In this document: one piece after another, positions 18,715 to 29,456 of the stretch
Position numbering within the stretch: the stretch's first letter is position 1
Layout of the letters: every line of letters begins with the position of its first letter
Source: Campylobacter portucalensis
Lineage (GTDB): Bacteria; Campylobacterota; Campylobacteria; Campylobacterales; Campylobacteraceae
Assembly (NCBI RefSeq): GCF_009690845.1
Contig: NZ_VWSJ01000009.1
Location: 1-64,000, forward strand
Direction of reading: 5' to 3'
Length of the DNA stretch: 64,000 nt
The notes under the pieces: model-generated
What the model saw: only the letters and a program-made list of their open reading frames with translations
The model's database searches: none
What the model was told of the DNA's origin: nothing
Translations under genes and position numbers: made by a program

Positions 18715-21205
18715 GATAATCCTCTCTTTAAATTTTGTTTGGCTAAAAAATGGAATTAGTATAAATAGCTATAAAAATGACATTTTTAGCATCGAACAAT
18801 TATATATTAAATTTGACAATAAATTGATATTAAAAGCAAAAAATATTAACATCTATGGCAAAAATAGTCTAGAATCTACAAAATTTGATGCTAAAATTTT
18901 TGAAAATTTAGCTAAATATTTTAGAGCCATAAATAGTTTTTTTCAAGAAATAGATTTAAAAAATATTAAAATTTATGATACAAATTTAACAGTTCTTTAT
19001 AAAGATAAAATTTTTTATATAGATACGCCTTTTTTGAAAATTGATACTGAAATTTTTACAAAAGATAAAAAATTTAAAATAGGCATAAAAGAGCTTTCTT
19101 TTAAGGATTTTAATTTAACTTTAATTGGAGATTTATATATTGATTTTATCGATAAATTTTACTATTTTGATGGTTTTTTTTCAACGCACGAAATAAATGG
19201 AAAATTAGATTTTAATATAGAAAATAAAATATTAAAATATAACATCAAGAGTGTTTATGCTAGTAGTTTAGAGCAATTTATGAATGAACTTGGCTTCAAA
19301 ACAGCTATGGATGAAGATCTTAAAGAGTGGATTTATGGAAAAATTGTGGCAAAGAATTATTATATTGATTTTCTCGATGGAGAGATTGATTTATCAAAGC
19401 TTGATTATAAACTTTATGGAATGAAAGGCGAGGGGTATGCTTATGATTTAAATGTGAGTTTTGATAAAAATTTAAGCCCTGTTAAGGTAGAAAGTGCCAA
19501 AATTACTCTATTAAATGGAAACTTAAAATTTGAGCTACAAAATCCAAAATATATTGATAAAAATTTATATAATAGCTCTGTTTTTATAAAAGATTTATTT
19601 AAAAATACTAAAATTTTAATATACTTAAAAACAGATAGTTTGTTAGATGATGAAATTTTAAAAATATTAAAAAATTATGATATAGATTTGCCTTTTAAAC
19701 AACTAAGTGGAGAGTTAAAAAGTGAGATTTTATTAGACATTGGCGTTGATCCTTTTGATGTAAAGTATAATGGTAATTTTGAATTAAAAAATAGTCAAAT
19801 TAATTTAAATAATATAAAATTTGATATAAAAAATAGTCAAATAGATTTAAATAACTCCTTGATTGATATAAAAAATACGAGTTTGAAATTTGGCGATATT
19901 TTTGATATAAAAAATATTACTGGAAGTATAAATTTAAATAAAAAAATAGCAAATTTAAATGCTGATTTTAAAAATTTAAGCGTAGAAAATATATATAATA
20001 AAATAAATTTTCAAACTCCTATAGATATCGATTTTAGTGGCAAAATCACAAATGTTGTAATTTATAATTTAGGTGTAAATTTAAAATTATCTCCAGGTTC
20101 GTATTTATTGTATTTACAAGATTTAAATTCTCTTGCTTTGGATAGTGAATTTTTGCAAGATTTAAATGTAGAACGCGGAAAGGTTGAGATTGCTACAAAA
20201 AATTTTAAGAATTTTAAAATAAAAGTGCAAGATTTTGTTGCTCAAACACCATTTTTAACCAAAGATGGTAAAAGTTATAAACAAGATGATTTAAATATAG
20301 AGATTAAAAATTCCATCATAAGAGGCTTTACAAAAAGCGATTTGATTAATTTTAATATTTTAGGCGATGAGGTAAATTTGGATATTAAAAATCTTGATTT
20401 AATATTAGTAAGTGATAAAAATCAAACAAGCACCCCAAACATAAAAGTAAACGCAATAAATTCTAATATTATTTTTAAAGATATAAATAAAACTCTATAT
20501 TTGGATTCTTATTCTGCAAATTTATATGAAAATTCTACTAAATTTAAGGGAAAAACTTTAAATAATGGTGAAATTTTACTTACTATAAAGCCAAATTTAT
20601 TGTCATTTTTTGCTCAAAAAATTAGTGGTGAAAATATTAATGAATTTTTAAATAGAAAAATATTTGAAAAAGGTGAATTCATGGTAAAAGCTATTGGCAG
20701 CAGTTTTGATGATTTTAGGGGTGAAATTTTAATAAAAAAAGGATATTTGAGTGATTTGGTTTTATATCAAAAACTACTATCTTTTATAAATTCTATCCCA
20801 TCTTTGCTTAATTTTAAAACTCCAGATTTTAATAATAAAGGATTTAGTGTAAAAGATGGAAAAATTTATTTTACAAAAAAACAAAATATTTTAAATATAA
20901 ATGCTTTAAATTTAAATGGAAGTAGTGCAGATATTGCAGGAAAGGGTAATATTGACTTAAAAAGTGGTGCATTAAATTTAGATTTAGAACTAATTTATTT
21001 AAAAGATGCAAGTTCGATTATAGGATATATTCCTATCTTTAATCAAGTTATTTTAGGTAAAGATAGGGCAATTTCAACTATAATTGAAATAAGAGGGTAT
21101 TTAAATAATCCAATTTTTAAAAATAGGGTTGTTAGTGATGTGCTTTTGAGTCCATTTAATTTAATTAAAAATACTATAGAACTTCCATTCGTAATTTTTG
21201 ATTAG
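18659..21205 (+). CDS. Large AsmA/YhdP-like protein with one N-terminal membrane anchor
   Basis: An 848-residue protein with a membrane helix at residues about 5-27 and then a very long region of short beta-type repeats full of Asn, Lys, Ile and Asp. A C-terminal AsmA-like part follows (GKGNIDLKSGALNLDLELIYL, IGYIPIFNQVILGKDRA). AsmA/YhdP/TamB-type proteins form long hydrophobic grooves across the periplasm and help move phospholipids to the outer membrane; that role is inferred from the family. The ATG at 18659 has AAGGG 6 bases upstream. It starts inside mltG on the opposite strand, and xerH follows 24 bases later. Confidence 0.8.
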   Translation: MKIISKIAKIILTIVVILMIILSLNFVWLKNGISINSYKNDIFSIEQLYIKFDNKLILKAKNINIYGKNSLESTKFDAKIFENLAKYFRAINSFFQEIDLKNIKIYDTNLTVLYKDKIFYIDTPFLKIDTEIFTKDKKFKIGIKELSFKDFNLTLIGDLYIDFIDKFYYFDGFFSTHEINGKLDFNIENKILKYNIKSVYASSLEQFMNELGFKTAMDEDLKEWIYGKIVAKNYYIDFLDGEIDLSKLDYKLYGMKGEGYAYDLNVSFDKNLSPVKVESAKITLLNGNLKFELQNPKYIDKNLYNSSVFIKDLFKNTKILIYLKTDSLLDDEILKILKNYDIDLPFKQLSGELKSEILLDIGVDPFDVKYNGNFELKNSQINLNNIKFDIKNSQIDLNNSLIDIKNTSLKFGDIFDIKNITGSINLNKKIANLNADFKNLSVENIYNKINFQTPIDIDFSGKITNVVIYNLGVNLKLSPGSYLLYLQDLNSLALDSEFLQDLNVERGKVEIATKNFKNFKIKVQDFVAQTPFLTKDGKSYKQDDLNIEIKNSIIRGFTKSDLINFNILGDEVNLDIKNLDLILVSDKNQTSTPNIKVNAINSNIIFKDINKTLYLDSYSANLYENSTKFKGKTLNNGEILLTIKPNLLSFFAQKISGENINEFLNRKIFEKGEFMVKAIGSSFDDFRGEILIKKGYLSDLVLYQKLLSFINSIPSLLNFKTPDFNNKGFSVKDGKIYFTKKQNILNINALNLNGSSADIAGKGNIDLKSGALNLDLELIYLKDASSIIGYIPIFNQVILGKDRAISTIIEIRGYLNNPIFKNRVVSDVLLSPFNLIKNTIELPFVIFD

Positions 21206-21229
21206 ATTTTTTCATATAGGGGATGAAAT

Positions 21230-22291
21230 TTGAAATATAAACTTGATTATAAAGATAATTTTGAAAAATCTATGCTTTTTTGGATTGCTAGATATGTAAA
21301 ATTTAAATTAAGCTCTCTTTCAAATAAAGAATTAAAAGATTACAAAATATTAGCTAGTATAAATTTTAATCTAAGCAAAGGTGTTTTAAATATAGAAGAA
21401 CTTGATTCTTTAGTAAAAAAAGCAAGAAATATTGGGCTTAGCGGAATAAATACATATTTTAATCCTCTTAAAAAAATATATGAAACACTTTGTTTTTATG
21501 AATTAAAATCATTAAAACAAATAGATGAAGAGTTAATTAGTGAAATTTTGGCTAGTATTACGGGGGGACTTAGCGATGCTAGTAAAAAAAATTATAGAAT
21601 TTCTGCAATAAATTTTTTTTCATATTTGGATAAACAAAATGAAGATAATGGAAATTCTCATAATTTTAATATTGAACTAAAAAATTGGGGTGGAGTAAGT
21701 GGAACAAGGGGGCAAAAACTACCAGAATATATGAGCGAAGAAGAGGTTAGCGAATTTTTAAAGGCTATTGAAAATAGTGATTTTAAAACAAATACAACAA
21801 GAAATAAATTAATCATTAAAATTATAATTTTTACAGGCATAAGGGTTGGTGAAGCTATAAATTTAAAGAAAAAAGATATAAGTCAAGATGATGATTTGTA
21901 TGTTATAAGAATCAGGGGTAAAGGAAATAAATATAGAATAGTAATGATAAAAAGGCATTTGATAGAAAATTTACTTGAAAATTTAGAGATAAATTATGAA
22001 AATAAAGATGGGCTTTTGTTTGTAAATAGAAAAGGTAAAGCATTAACTCAAGCATATGTTAGTAGAATTGTGGAACAAATTCTTTTTAAAGCAGGGATAA
22101 GAAAGGCAAAAAATGGAGCTCATATGCTTAGGCATACATTTGCTACTATGCTTTATAAAAAACAAAAAGATTTGGTTTTAGTGCAAGAAGCACTAGGTCA
22201 TGCTAGCTTAAATACTTCAAGAATATACACGCATTTTAGCAGTGAAAAACTAAAACTAGCAGCTGATGTAGCAGAGAATTTAGCTAAGTAG
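21230..22291 (+). CDS. xerH: XerH-type tyrosine recombinase (chromosome dimer resolution)
   Basis: XerH is the single Xer recombinase of Campylobacter and Helicobacter; it resolves chromosome dimers at difH. The 353-residue protein has an N-terminal SAM-like core-binding domain. The catalytic set R205 (FTGIRVGEA), K231 (RGKGNK), H298 and R301 (HMLRHTF), H324 (LGHAS) and Y333 (RIYTHF) is complete. The start is TTG at 21230 with AGGGG about 7 bases upstream; an ATG at 21223 is out of frame. Confidence 0.93.
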   Translation: MKYKLDYKDNFEKSMLFWIARYVKFKLSSLSNKELKDYKILASINFNLSKGVLNIEELDSLVKKARNIGLSGINTYFNPLKKIYETLCFYELKSLKQIDEELISEILASITGGLSDASKKNYRISAINFFSYLDKQNEDNGNSHNFNIELKNWGGVSGTRGQKLPEYMSEEEVSEFLKAIENSDFKTNTTRNKLIIKIIIFTGIRVGEAINLKKKDISQDDDLYVIRIRGKGNKYRIVMIKRHLIENLLENLEINYENKDGLLFVNRKGKALTQAYVSRIVEQILFKAGIRKAKNGAHMLRHTFATMLYKKQKDLVLVQEALGHASLNTSRIYTHFSSEKLKLAADVAENLAK

Positions 22292-22908
22292 ATTATAATA
22301 TTTTAGATTCAGCAAAACAAAATCAGTTTTAATAAAATTTAATAAAGTTTTTTGCATATCAAAACTAGTATTTTTAAGTATAAATTTTTTTCTTCACCCC
22401 TTTTAATTTAGTCATTTTAGTCTTACAATCCCTAAAATTTTTAATTTTATTAATATCATTTACAAACTCATTTTTGCTTTTTAAATTTACTACGACCTTT
22501 TTTGTGCTTAAAGTAGATGTTTTTATAAAATAATTTCGCTACTGAGTTTTGTGTTAATTTAGCATTTAAATTTTAATTTATTAAAAAAATTATCAACTTT
22601 TATGACCTCTAAATTGAAACAGAAAAATTTTTCTTATAAATTTATAACTTAAAGCTGATTTTTTGGAGTTTGGGTTAAATTTACAATAAATTGAAGAGTT
22701 GATTTTGAAAAACTGAGATTCAAATAAGATTTAAATTCTATTTAAAGTCATATAGAGACTAATAAAACATTTACTTTTTGATAATTTATTTTATTGTTTA
22801 ACAATAAGGCTTGGTTATTTTAAATTTATTTAATTATATTAAAAAATAGAATTTGGTTGAGATAAAAATTGTAATGATAGATTTGCTTTAAAATCTTTTT
22901 TGATATAA
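22292..22908. other. Gene-poor stretch between xerH and hup
   Basis: About 600 AT-rich bases. Minus strand 22374-22538 is open for about 54 codons and encodes a plausible protein tail (NEFVNDINKIKNFRDCKTKM), but it begins right after a stop and has no start or ribosome site, so a decayed gene end is likely. At 22346-22366 AGTTTT and AAAACT flank nine bases; a dif-type site would be expected near xerH, but I cannot confirm this one. Confidence 0.5.
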
Positions 22909-22938
22909 AAAGGAATTTAGACTAAGCTAAATTCCTTT
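22909..22938 (-). terminator. hup: Rho-independent terminator of hup
   Basis: A 12-base inverted repeat, AAAGGAATTTAG / CTAAATTCCTTT, surrounds a six-base loop. It begins 14 bases after the hup stop and is followed on the minus strand by a T-rich stretch. Confidence 0.85.
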
Positions 22939-22952
22939 GAAATTTTATTTAA

Positions 22953-23234
22953 TTATTTTGCTTTAGAAACTGCATCTTTTAGCTTTTTGCCAACTTTAAA
23001 TTTAACAACCTTTGTTTCTGGTGATTTATAAGTTTTGTCTGTTCCTGGAACCTTGCCTTCTCTTGCTGCTCTTTTAGTAACATCAAAAGAACCAAAACCT
23101 ATAAAACTAATATTGTCGCCTTTTATTAAAACTTCTTCTATACTTTCAAGTATAGCATCCAAAGCAACATTAGCGTCTTTTTTAGTTAATTGAGCCTTAT
23201 CGGCAACCATTTGAATAAAATCAGCTTTTTTCAT
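22953..23234 (-). CDS. hup: HU-type DNA-binding protein
   Basis: A 93-residue nucleoid protein of the HU/IHF family: KKADFIQMVADKAQLTKKDA at the start, ISFIGFGSFDVTKRAAREG in the middle, and the arm-to-tail region AVSKAK at the end. It bends and compacts DNA as a dimer. The ATG at 23234 follows AAGGATATTAT, and its own terminator lies downstream, so it is a single-gene transcript. Confidence 0.97.
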   Translation of the reverse strand: MKKADFIQMVADKAQLTKKDANVALDAILESIEEVLIKGDNISFIGFGSFDVTKRAAREGKVPGTDKTYKSPETKVVKFKVGKKLKDAVSKAK

Positions 23235-23384
23235 ATAATATCCTTTAAATAAAAGTTTGTAGTCGCCATTTTACAATACTTTTAGTAAAAAAACAATACT
23301 TTAGCGATTAAATTTCAAAAATTTAATAAAAAAATGCTAAATTTTATAATTATTTCGTTTTTGAATGAAAAATATGAGTTAAAT

Positions 23385-24107
23385 CTAGATTATTTCAAAA
23401 TTTATCTCTGTTTTATTTTTAATCTCTTTTATATCAATTAATTTTAGATTATGAAAATTTAAATTTAAAAAATCATCCACTGATTTTATTTGATGCAAGG
23501 CTACTGTATTTAAAATAATTCCTCTATAATGTTTTGCAAAATGACTTACAATTTTACCATTTTTTATAAATTTTAGAGTTATAAGATTTTTACTTGGTCT
23601 ATAAAATTTATCGTAGAAATTGGCTCTTAAATCCAAAATATCATCATCTAAATAACTATCTAAAATTTTTTTTAACTCAGCACTGTAAAATTTATCAATT
23701 TTAAAATCACCCAAATTTTCGCCTTGTTTGAGTTTATAATCAGGTAAAATATCATTAGCTCTAACAACTCCAAATAAATTTGAAAATATAAGAGTATTTT
23801 GATCTATATAATTTTGACTGTCTTTATTTAAATTTCTATAATCAAGACTTTTAAATGCTACGCCATCATATCTTAAAATAGCTTTTATGCCAACATTTTG
23901 TTGAAAGCTATTTTTATAATAATTTATTAAATTTTGATTTTTTGTGCCAAAAATTTTTGTTAAATCATACGAGGTTTTAATGAAATTTTCATATTTGTCT
24001 AAAACAAATTTTCTATTTAAATTTGGAAAAATCAAGCTGTCTATACTAAATCTATCGCTCCCTAAGATGCTACTTTTTGCTTCACTTGGAGAAAATAAAA
24101 TTTTCAT
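23385..24107 (-). CDS. yaaA: YaaA (DUF328/UPF0246) family protein
   Basis: The 240-residue protein shows the family pattern: ILFSPSEAKS at the start, DGVAFKSLDYRNL, SNLFGVVRANDILPDYKLK, and the late HFAKHYRGIILNT. In E. coli YaaA lowers free intracellular iron during peroxide stress; whether this homologue does so is inference. It sits alone between hup and the tRNA-Leu gene. Confidence 0.88.
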   Translation of the reverse strand: MKILFSPSEAKSSILGSDRFSIDSLIFPNLNRKFVLDKYENFIKTSYDLTKIFGTKNQNLINYYKNSFQQNVGIKAILRYDGVAFKSLDYRNLNKDSQNYIDQNTLIFSNLFGVVRANDILPDYKLKQGENLGDFKIDKFYSAELKKILDSYLDDDILDLRANFYDKFYRPSKNLITLKFIKNGKIVSHFAKHYRGIILNTVALHQIKSVDDFLNLNFHNLKLIDIKEIKNKTEINFEII

Positions 24108-24157
24108 TTAAAACCTTTTAAATTTTTAAAATCATATAATATATTAAAAACATTTAG

Positions 24158-24244
24158 TGGTGCCCAGGGTCGGAATCGAACCGACACGGAGTTGCCTCCG
24201 CCAGATTTTGAGTCTGGTGCGTCTACCAATTTCACCACCTGGGC
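24158..24244 (-). tRNA. tRNA-Leu (anticodon CAA)
   Basis: The minus strand folds as a class II tRNA of 87 bases with the acceptor pair GCCCAGG / CCTGGGC and an encoded CCA. The anticodon stem CCAGA/TCTGG holds the loop CTCAAAA, so the anticodon is CAA and reads UUG. A variable arm (GCGGAGGCAACTCCGT) and the T-loop GGTTCGATTCC are present. Confidence 0.97.
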
Positions 24245-24334
24245 TTGATATTAGTTTGAGATTTGTATTCTATCTAAAAAATATTAAATTTAGTTTAAAA
24301 TATAAAAATTATTTTGAAATTTTTATATTTAAAT

Positions 24335-25036
24335 TTAATCAAAAATAGATAAAAACTGCCAAAAATAAGAAGTAGAAATTCCTATCATATCGCCTATTGC
24401 ATGAGCTATAAAAAATGGAACGAGATTTTTTATGTATTTGTGGAAAATATATACAAATGCACCAAAGAAAAACCCAATCTCTAAAGCAGTTATCATCCCT
24501 TGATAAGTATGAAAGCTAAATCTTATTAAAAGTCCATAAAATAGTGCGTAAGGTAGGAATTTTTTATCTACAAGCAGGCAAATTCCAAGAAAAAATATCT
24601 CTTCATAAAATCCATTTACAATAGAAAATAAAATAATAGAACTATCAAAATTTATTAAAATATCTGTATCTACATCGTCTAAATTTTCATAAAAGCCTAT
24701 CATTAAAATAGAGCACAAATCCATCAAAAAAGCTAGAATAATAAAAAGTAATATCCCTAAAAATACAGATTTGATATTAAATTTTATTTTTTCAAAAAGC
24801 ACCAAAAAGTCAAAATTTCTAAATTTTAAATATAAAAATGTAATCATTAAAAAGAAAATTTCAGTTAAAATAGTCAAGTAATTTTGCGATGATGAAAAAT
24901 CTAAATTATCATTTAAACTTACAGCACCTGTTTTTAACCCGAAATATCCAATAGCTGAGCTATAGATAAAAAATGAAAACATTATCATTGATATGATTAC
25001 AACATCAAACCATTTTAAAACTTGTAGTTTTTGCAT
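24335..25036 (-). CDS. CPBP-family (CAAX protease-like) membrane protein
   Basis: A 233-residue protein with about six hydrophobic segments. It carries the CPBP/Abi motifs in order: EE in NGFYEEIFFLG (motif 1), SFHTYQG (motif 2) and FIAHAIGDMIG (motif 3). Active eukaryotic-type members cleave prenylated proteins; bacterial ones have varied, mostly unknown roles. Motif 1 lacks the usual arginine. It lies next to the lolC/E-like gene in the same direction, 9 bases apart, and may share its transcript. Confidence 0.75.
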   Translation of the reverse strand: MQKLQVLKWFDVVIISMIMFSFFIYSSAIGYFGLKTGAVSLNDNLDFSSSQNYLTILTEIFFLMITFLYLKFRNFDFLVLFEKIKFNIKSVFLGILLFIILAFLMDLCSILMIGFYENLDDVDTDILINFDSSIILFSIVNGFYEEIFFLGICLLVDKKFLPYALFYGLLIRFSFHTYQGMITALEIGFFFGAFVYIFHKYIKNLVPFFIAHAIGDMIGISTSYFWQFLSIFD

Positions 25037-25045
25037 AAATTTCCT

Positions 25046-26236
25046 TTATTCGTTTCTTAAAGTTGATAAAACATCAACTTGAGTTGATTTTTTAGCTGGA
25101 TAGTATGATGAAAGCGTTACTACTATAAAAGAGCCAATGATGATTGAAATTAAATCAAATTTTGAAAGCTCCATTGGCAGTTTCGAGCTACCATAAACAT
25201 CAGCAGGTAAATTTACAATATCAAAACTACCAAGTATCCAAACCCCTAAAATTCCCATTATAAGCCCAAAAACCATTCCTCCACCACCAATCACCATCCC
25301 AATGTAAAAAAACACTTTTTTTACTTCACTTTTTGAAGCCCCTAAACTTAAGAGTAGGGCAATCTCTTGACGTCTATTCATAACCGTCATTAAAAGCGAG
25401 CTTATTATATTTAAGCTTGCAACTAAAATTATAAGCATTAAAACTATAAATAATGCTCTTTTTTCCAAAGCTAAAGCTGAAAAGAAATTACCATTTTGTT
25501 CCCACCAGCCAACAGCAACCAACCTGTCTGGAAGCACGGCATTAATTTTATCTTTATCTTTAAATGGATCTTTTGAATAAATGTGAATTCCATCAAATTT
25601 ACCATTTTTATAACCTAAAATTTTAGCCAAATCATTAATATTTGCATATATATAGCTCTTATCATAGGCTATTAATCCCGATGAAAAACTGCTTTTTACT
25701 TCAAATCTCTTCATTTTGGGCATTAAAGAAAATCCAGCTGCGTCATTTTTTGCAAAAAGCAAAGTGATTTTATCGCCATCTTTTATAAGAAATTCATCCT
25801 TCAAACCTTTACCGATTAAAATTCCAAAATTGTCTAAATTTATATTTTTTGCACCATCTTTAACAACACTATTTATCTCTTTTTCATCATCTAAATTTAC
25901 ACCAAATATCATACCGCCTTCAAGTTTATTTGTGTTTTTAATAATAACTTGAGAACTAATAAATGGGCTAAATTTTATATCTTTAAAATTTGCTTTTAAA
26001 TTTTGCAAATCTTCTTTTGAAACACCTTCTTTAAAAGGGCTAAGAATGGTTATTGGATAGTTCATAGTAAAAAGTTTTCTTTCAAATTCTTTATCAAAAC
26101 CATTCATAATAGCCATAGCTATAATTAAAACAGCCACACCTATACTAACACCTAAAAAAGCTAAAATCGCACAAAGACTTATAAAGGGTTGAGTTTTATC
26201 AAATCTTAGATATTTAAAAACTAAATATTTTACCAT
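25046..26236 (-). CDS. LolC/LolE-type lipoprotein-releasing permease
   Basis: A 396-residue FtsX-fold permease. It has one N-terminal membrane helix after MVKYLVFKYLRFDK, a long periplasmic domain (about 50-255) and three C-terminal helices. The family signature RRQEIALLLSLGASKSEVKK is clear. With a LolD ATPase it extracts outer-membrane lipoproteins from the inner membrane and hands them to LolA, encoded 2.7 kb away. No LolD is present in this window. The start codon follows the secA stop without a gap. Confidence 0.88.
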   Translation of the reverse strand: MVKYLVFKYLRFDKTQPFISLCAILAFLGVSIGVAVLIIAMAIMNGFDKEFERKLFTMNYPITILSPFKEGVSKEDLQNLKANFKDIKFSPFISSQVIIKNTNKLEGGMIFGVNLDDEKEINSVVKDGAKNINLDNFGILIGKGLKDEFLIKDGDKITLLFAKNDAAGFSLMPKMKRFEVKSSFSSGLIAYDKSYIYANINDLAKILGYKNGKFDGIHIYSKDPFKDKDKINAVLPDRLVAVGWWEQNGNFFSALALEKRALFIVLMLIILVASLNIISSLLMTVMNRRQEIALLLSLGASKSEVKKVFFYIGMVIGGGGMVFGLIMGILGVWILGSFDIVNLPADVYGSSKLPMELSKFDLISIIIGSFIVVTLSSYYPAKKSTQVDVLSTLRNE

Positions 26237-28837
26237 TTAATTTGCAAAAGCTCCTTTTTTTGGACCACTTTTTCCACAACAATCTTTATATTTTTTACCG
26301 CTTTCGCAAGGGCAAGGTTCATTTCTTTTTGGTTTTTTATTTTGCGTTATTTTATTATTTTTTTGAGATAAATTTTGATGTGATTCATCTTTTTGATTGT
26401 TATTTTCTGGGTAATTTTGCATATTATTTATATCTTCATTAGTTTGAAATCTTATAGCTTGCAATGTTTTTATGCTATCTATTTTTAAGCGATTAACTAA
26501 CTCTATAAAAAGATTATAGCTTTCTTTTTTGTATTCTGTTAATGGATCTTTTTGATTATATCCACGAAGACCAATACCTGTTTTTAATATATCCATTTGA
26601 TAAAGATGTTCTCTCCAATCTCTATCTAAAATTTGCAGATAAATTTGTTTTTCTATAGTTTTTTTGTATTCTTTATCTAAAATACTCATTTTATCGTTGT
26701 AATTTTGTTTTAATGTATTAAAAATAAAATCTTTTAAATCTTCATAATCTTTTTTTAAATCATCTATTTGAAATTTGTATCCAGTTTCTTGATAGATTAT
26801 ATTAATAAGTCCTTCTAAATTAAAATCTTGAGATATTTTTCCGTTAAAAATTTCAACACTATCTAAAAGATAAACAACATAATCTTGCATATTTGATTCA
26901 ATCTTTTGGCTTAAATCAAAATTTGGATCTAAAAGTTCGTTTCTATATTTGTATATCGTTTTTCTCTGTTCATTTGCAATATCATCATATTCAAGAATAT
27001 ATTTTCTACTCTCAAAATGAAGACTTTCTACCTTTTTTTGTGCATTCTCAACAGCTCTTGTAACCATCTTGCTTTCAATACTTTCACCTTCTTTTATTCC
27101 TAGTCTTTCCATTATTGATTTGATCTTATCGCTACCAAAAATTCTAAGCAAATTATCTTCCAAACTTAAAAAAAATCTACTCTCTCCTGGATCGCCTTGT
27201 CTGCCGGATCTACCACGCAATTGATTATCAATTCTTCTACTTTCGTGTCTTTCTGTTCCTATAATATAAAGTCCTCCAAGATTTTTTATATCATCATTTA
27301 TCTTAATATCGACCCCGCGTCCAGCCATATTTGTAGCAACAGTTACAGCACCTTTTCTGCCAGCTTCTGCAATAATTTCTGCTTCTTTTTCGTGATTTTT
27401 AGCATTTAAAACTGAGTGAGGAATTTTTGCCTCTTTTAAAAGTCTATGTAAAACTTCGCTTTTTTCAATAGAAGCAGTTCCAACTAAAACAGGTTGTCCA
27501 TTTTTATTTGCTTTTTGAATTTCTTCAATCACTGCATTAAATTTTTCTCTTTCTGTTTTATAGATTAAGTCGTTTTGATCTTTTCTTTGAATAGGTAAAT
27601 TTGTAGGTATTGAGATCACATCAAGATTATAAATTTGACTAAATTCTGCTGCTTCTGTTTGAGCAGTTCCAGTCATTCCAGCTAATTTTTTATATAATCT
27701 AAAATAGTTTTGAAATGTTATATCAGCTAGAGTTTGGCTTTCTTCTTGAATTTTAACCCCTTCTTTTGCTTCAAGTGCTTGATGAAGACCTTCGCTAAAA
27801 CGCCTTCCTTCGCTTAACCTTCCTGTAAATTCATCCACTATTACAACCTCATTATCTTTAACTACATAATGAACATCTTTTTCAAAAAGATAGTTTGCTT
27901 TTAAAGCCTGATCTAAATAGTGGCTTAAAACAGCATTTTCAAGACTATATAAATTATCTACACCAAAAAGCTTTTCTGCTTTTGTTATGCCAGCTTCTGT
28001 TGGAATTACAGTTCTATTCTTTTCATCTATTATAAAATCTCCTGTTGGTTTTGCATCTTTATCTAGTATATTTTCAGGGGCTTTTCCTTTTTTAAGTTGC
28101 AGAGCTACTTCATTTGCTTTTATATACCCATCCAATGTTTTATTTGTTGGTCCAGAGATGATTAAAGGAGTTCTTGCTTCGTCTATTAAAATGCTATCAA
28201 CTTCATCTACTATTACAAAATTATGAGATCTTTGGACTTTATCTTCTAACCTAAATTTCATATTGTCTCTTAAATAATCAAATCCAAATTCATTATTTGT
28301 GCCATAAGTTATATCAGAGTTGTAGGCTGCTTTTCTTTTTGCATCATCATACTCTCCACCAACTATAACTCCTACGCTAAAGCCCAAAAATTCATACAAG
28401 GCACCCATTTCTTTAGCATCTCTTTTAGCTAAGTAATCATTAACAGTTACTACATGCACGCCTTTTTTAGTCATTGCATTTAAAATAACAGGAAGGGTTG
28501 CAACCAAAGTTTTACCTTCTCCTGTTTTCATCTCAGCTATATTACCATCATGAAGCACCATTCCGCCAATTAACTGAACGTCAAAATGACGCATATTTAA
28601 AACTCTTTTGCTTGATTCTCTAACGATCGCAAATACTTCAAATAACACATCATCTAAGCTTTTTTCACCATTTATAACGCTATTTTGCAAATTTAAGAAA
28701 TATTGCTTTAAATCATCATCATTTAAAGACTCAAATTTTGATTCTAAGGCGTTTATTTGTGCAACTTTTTTTGCGTATTGCTTAACTAAACGATCATTTC
28801 TTGTCCCAAAAATTTTACCAACTACATTTTTTAACAT
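26237..28837 (-). CDS. secA: Preprotein translocase ATPase SecA
   Basis: SecA drives export of unfolded proteins through SecYEG. All main blocks of the 866-residue protein are visible: [29 protein letters not shown]-type Walker [23 protein letters not shown] (Walker B region), the GTASIEKSE nucleotide-binding domain 2, and [17 protein letters not shown]. The C-terminus has the zinc-binding tail [14 protein letters not shown], which binds SecB or the ribosome. Together with lolC/E it forms an envelope-export pair. Confidence 0.98.
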   Translation of the reverse strand: MLKNVVGKIFGTRNDRLVKQYAKKVAQINALESKFESLNDDDLKQYFLNLQNSVINGEKSLDDVLFEVFAIVRESSKRVLNMRHFDVQLIGGMVLHDGNIAEMKTGEGKTLVATLPVILNAMTKKGVHVVTVNDYLAKRDAKEMGALYEFLGFSVGVIVGGEYDDAKRKAAYNSDITYGTNNEFGFDYLRDNMKFRLEDKVQRSHNFVIVDEVDSILIDEARTPLIISGPTNKTLDGYIKANEVALQLKKGKAPENILDKDAKPTGDFIIDEKNRTVIPTEAGITKAEKLFGVDNLYSLENAVLSHYLDQALKANYLFEKDVHYVVKDNEVVIVDEFTGRLSEGRRFSEGLHQALEAKEGVKIQEESQTLADITFQNYFRLYKKLAGMTGTAQTEAAEFSQIYNLDVISIPTNLPIQRKDQNDLIYKTEREKFNAVIEEIQKANKNGQPVLVGTASIEKSEVLHRLLKEAKIPHSVLNAKNHEKEAEIIAEAGRKGAVTVATNMAGRGVDIKINDDIKNLGGLYIIGTERHESRRIDNQLRGRSGRQGDPGESRFFLSLEDNLLRIFGSDKIKSIMERLGIKEGESIESKMVTRAVENAQKKVESLHFESRKYILEYDDIANEQRKTIYKYRNELLDPNFDLSQKIESNMQDYVVYLLDSVEIFNGKISQDFNLEGLINIIYQETGYKFQIDDLKKDYEDLKDFIFNTLKQNYNDKMSILDKEYKKTIEKQIYLQILDRDWREHLYQMDILKTGIGLRGYNQKDPLTEYKKESYNLFIELVNRLKIDSIKTLQAIRFQTNEDINNMQNYPENNNQKDESHQNLSQKNNKITQNKKPKRNEPCPCESGKKYKDCCGKSGPKKGAFAN

Positions 28838-28894
28838 TAAAATACCTTAAAAATAATTTTCTTATTATTTTATCATACATTAAATTAAACTTGC

Positions 28895-28900
28895 TATAAT
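28895..28900 (+). promoter_or_regulatory. lolA: -10 box of lolA promoter
   Basis: TTGCTATAATTTTT lies 25 bases before the lolA start and 58 bases beyond the divergent secA start. TATAAT is perfect and preceded by AT-rich sequence, as in Campylobacter vegetative promoters. Confidence 0.65.
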
Positions 28901-28924
28901 TTTTTGCAGTTTTAAGGATAAAAA

Positions 28925-29446
28925 ATGAAAAAAATGAAATTCATATCTCTATTTTTGATATTTTTTTTAAATTTTGCTTTTTGTTATGAGTTAGAGTTTA
29001 AAACTTTAAGTGCAGATTTTATACAAACTATTAAAAATAAAGATAGCAAAATAATATATAGCGGAAATTTTTTTGCTACAAATAGTGCTGCGTTTTGGAG
29101 TTATAAAACGCCAAATTTAAAAGATATTTATTTTAATAAAACGCAAGTTGTAGTTATTGAGCCAGAATTAGAGCAAGTTATATTAACAAATTTAAAAGAT
29201 ATACCAAATTTAATTAAAGTGCTAAAAAATGCTAAAAAATTAAAGCCAAATTTATACTCTGCAAATTTCAATGATATCTTATATAAGATTGAATTAAAAG
29301 ACTCTTTGCTATATAAGATTGATTATAAAGATAATTTAGACAATGAGGTTGAAATTGTTTTTAGCGAAGTTAAAAAAGATGAAAATTTAAACCAAGATCT
29401 TTTTTTGCCTAAAATTCCAGATGGTTTTGACATCATAATGCAATAA
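28925..29446 (+). CDS. lolA: Outer-membrane lipoprotein carrier LolA
   Basis: A 173-residue periplasmic protein with a signal peptide (residues 1-20, FLIFFLNFAFCYE). It has the LolA core: LSADFIQTIKNKDSKIIYSGNFFATNSAAFWSY matches the beta-barrel half that begins the family. It ferries lipoproteins from LolCDE to the outer membrane. LolA and its permease partner are divergent around secA. ATG at 28925 follows AAGGATAAA. Confidence 0.85.
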   Translation: MKKMKFISLFLIFFLNFAFCYELEFKTLSADFIQTIKNKDSKIIYSGNFFATNSAAFWSYKTPNLKDIYFNKTQVVVIEPELEQVILTNLKDIPNLIKVLKNAKKLKPNLYSANFNDILYKIELKDSLLYKIDYKDNLDNEVEIVFSEVKKDENLNQDLFLPKIPDGFDIIMQ

Positions 29447-29456
29447 TTTTTTAAAT

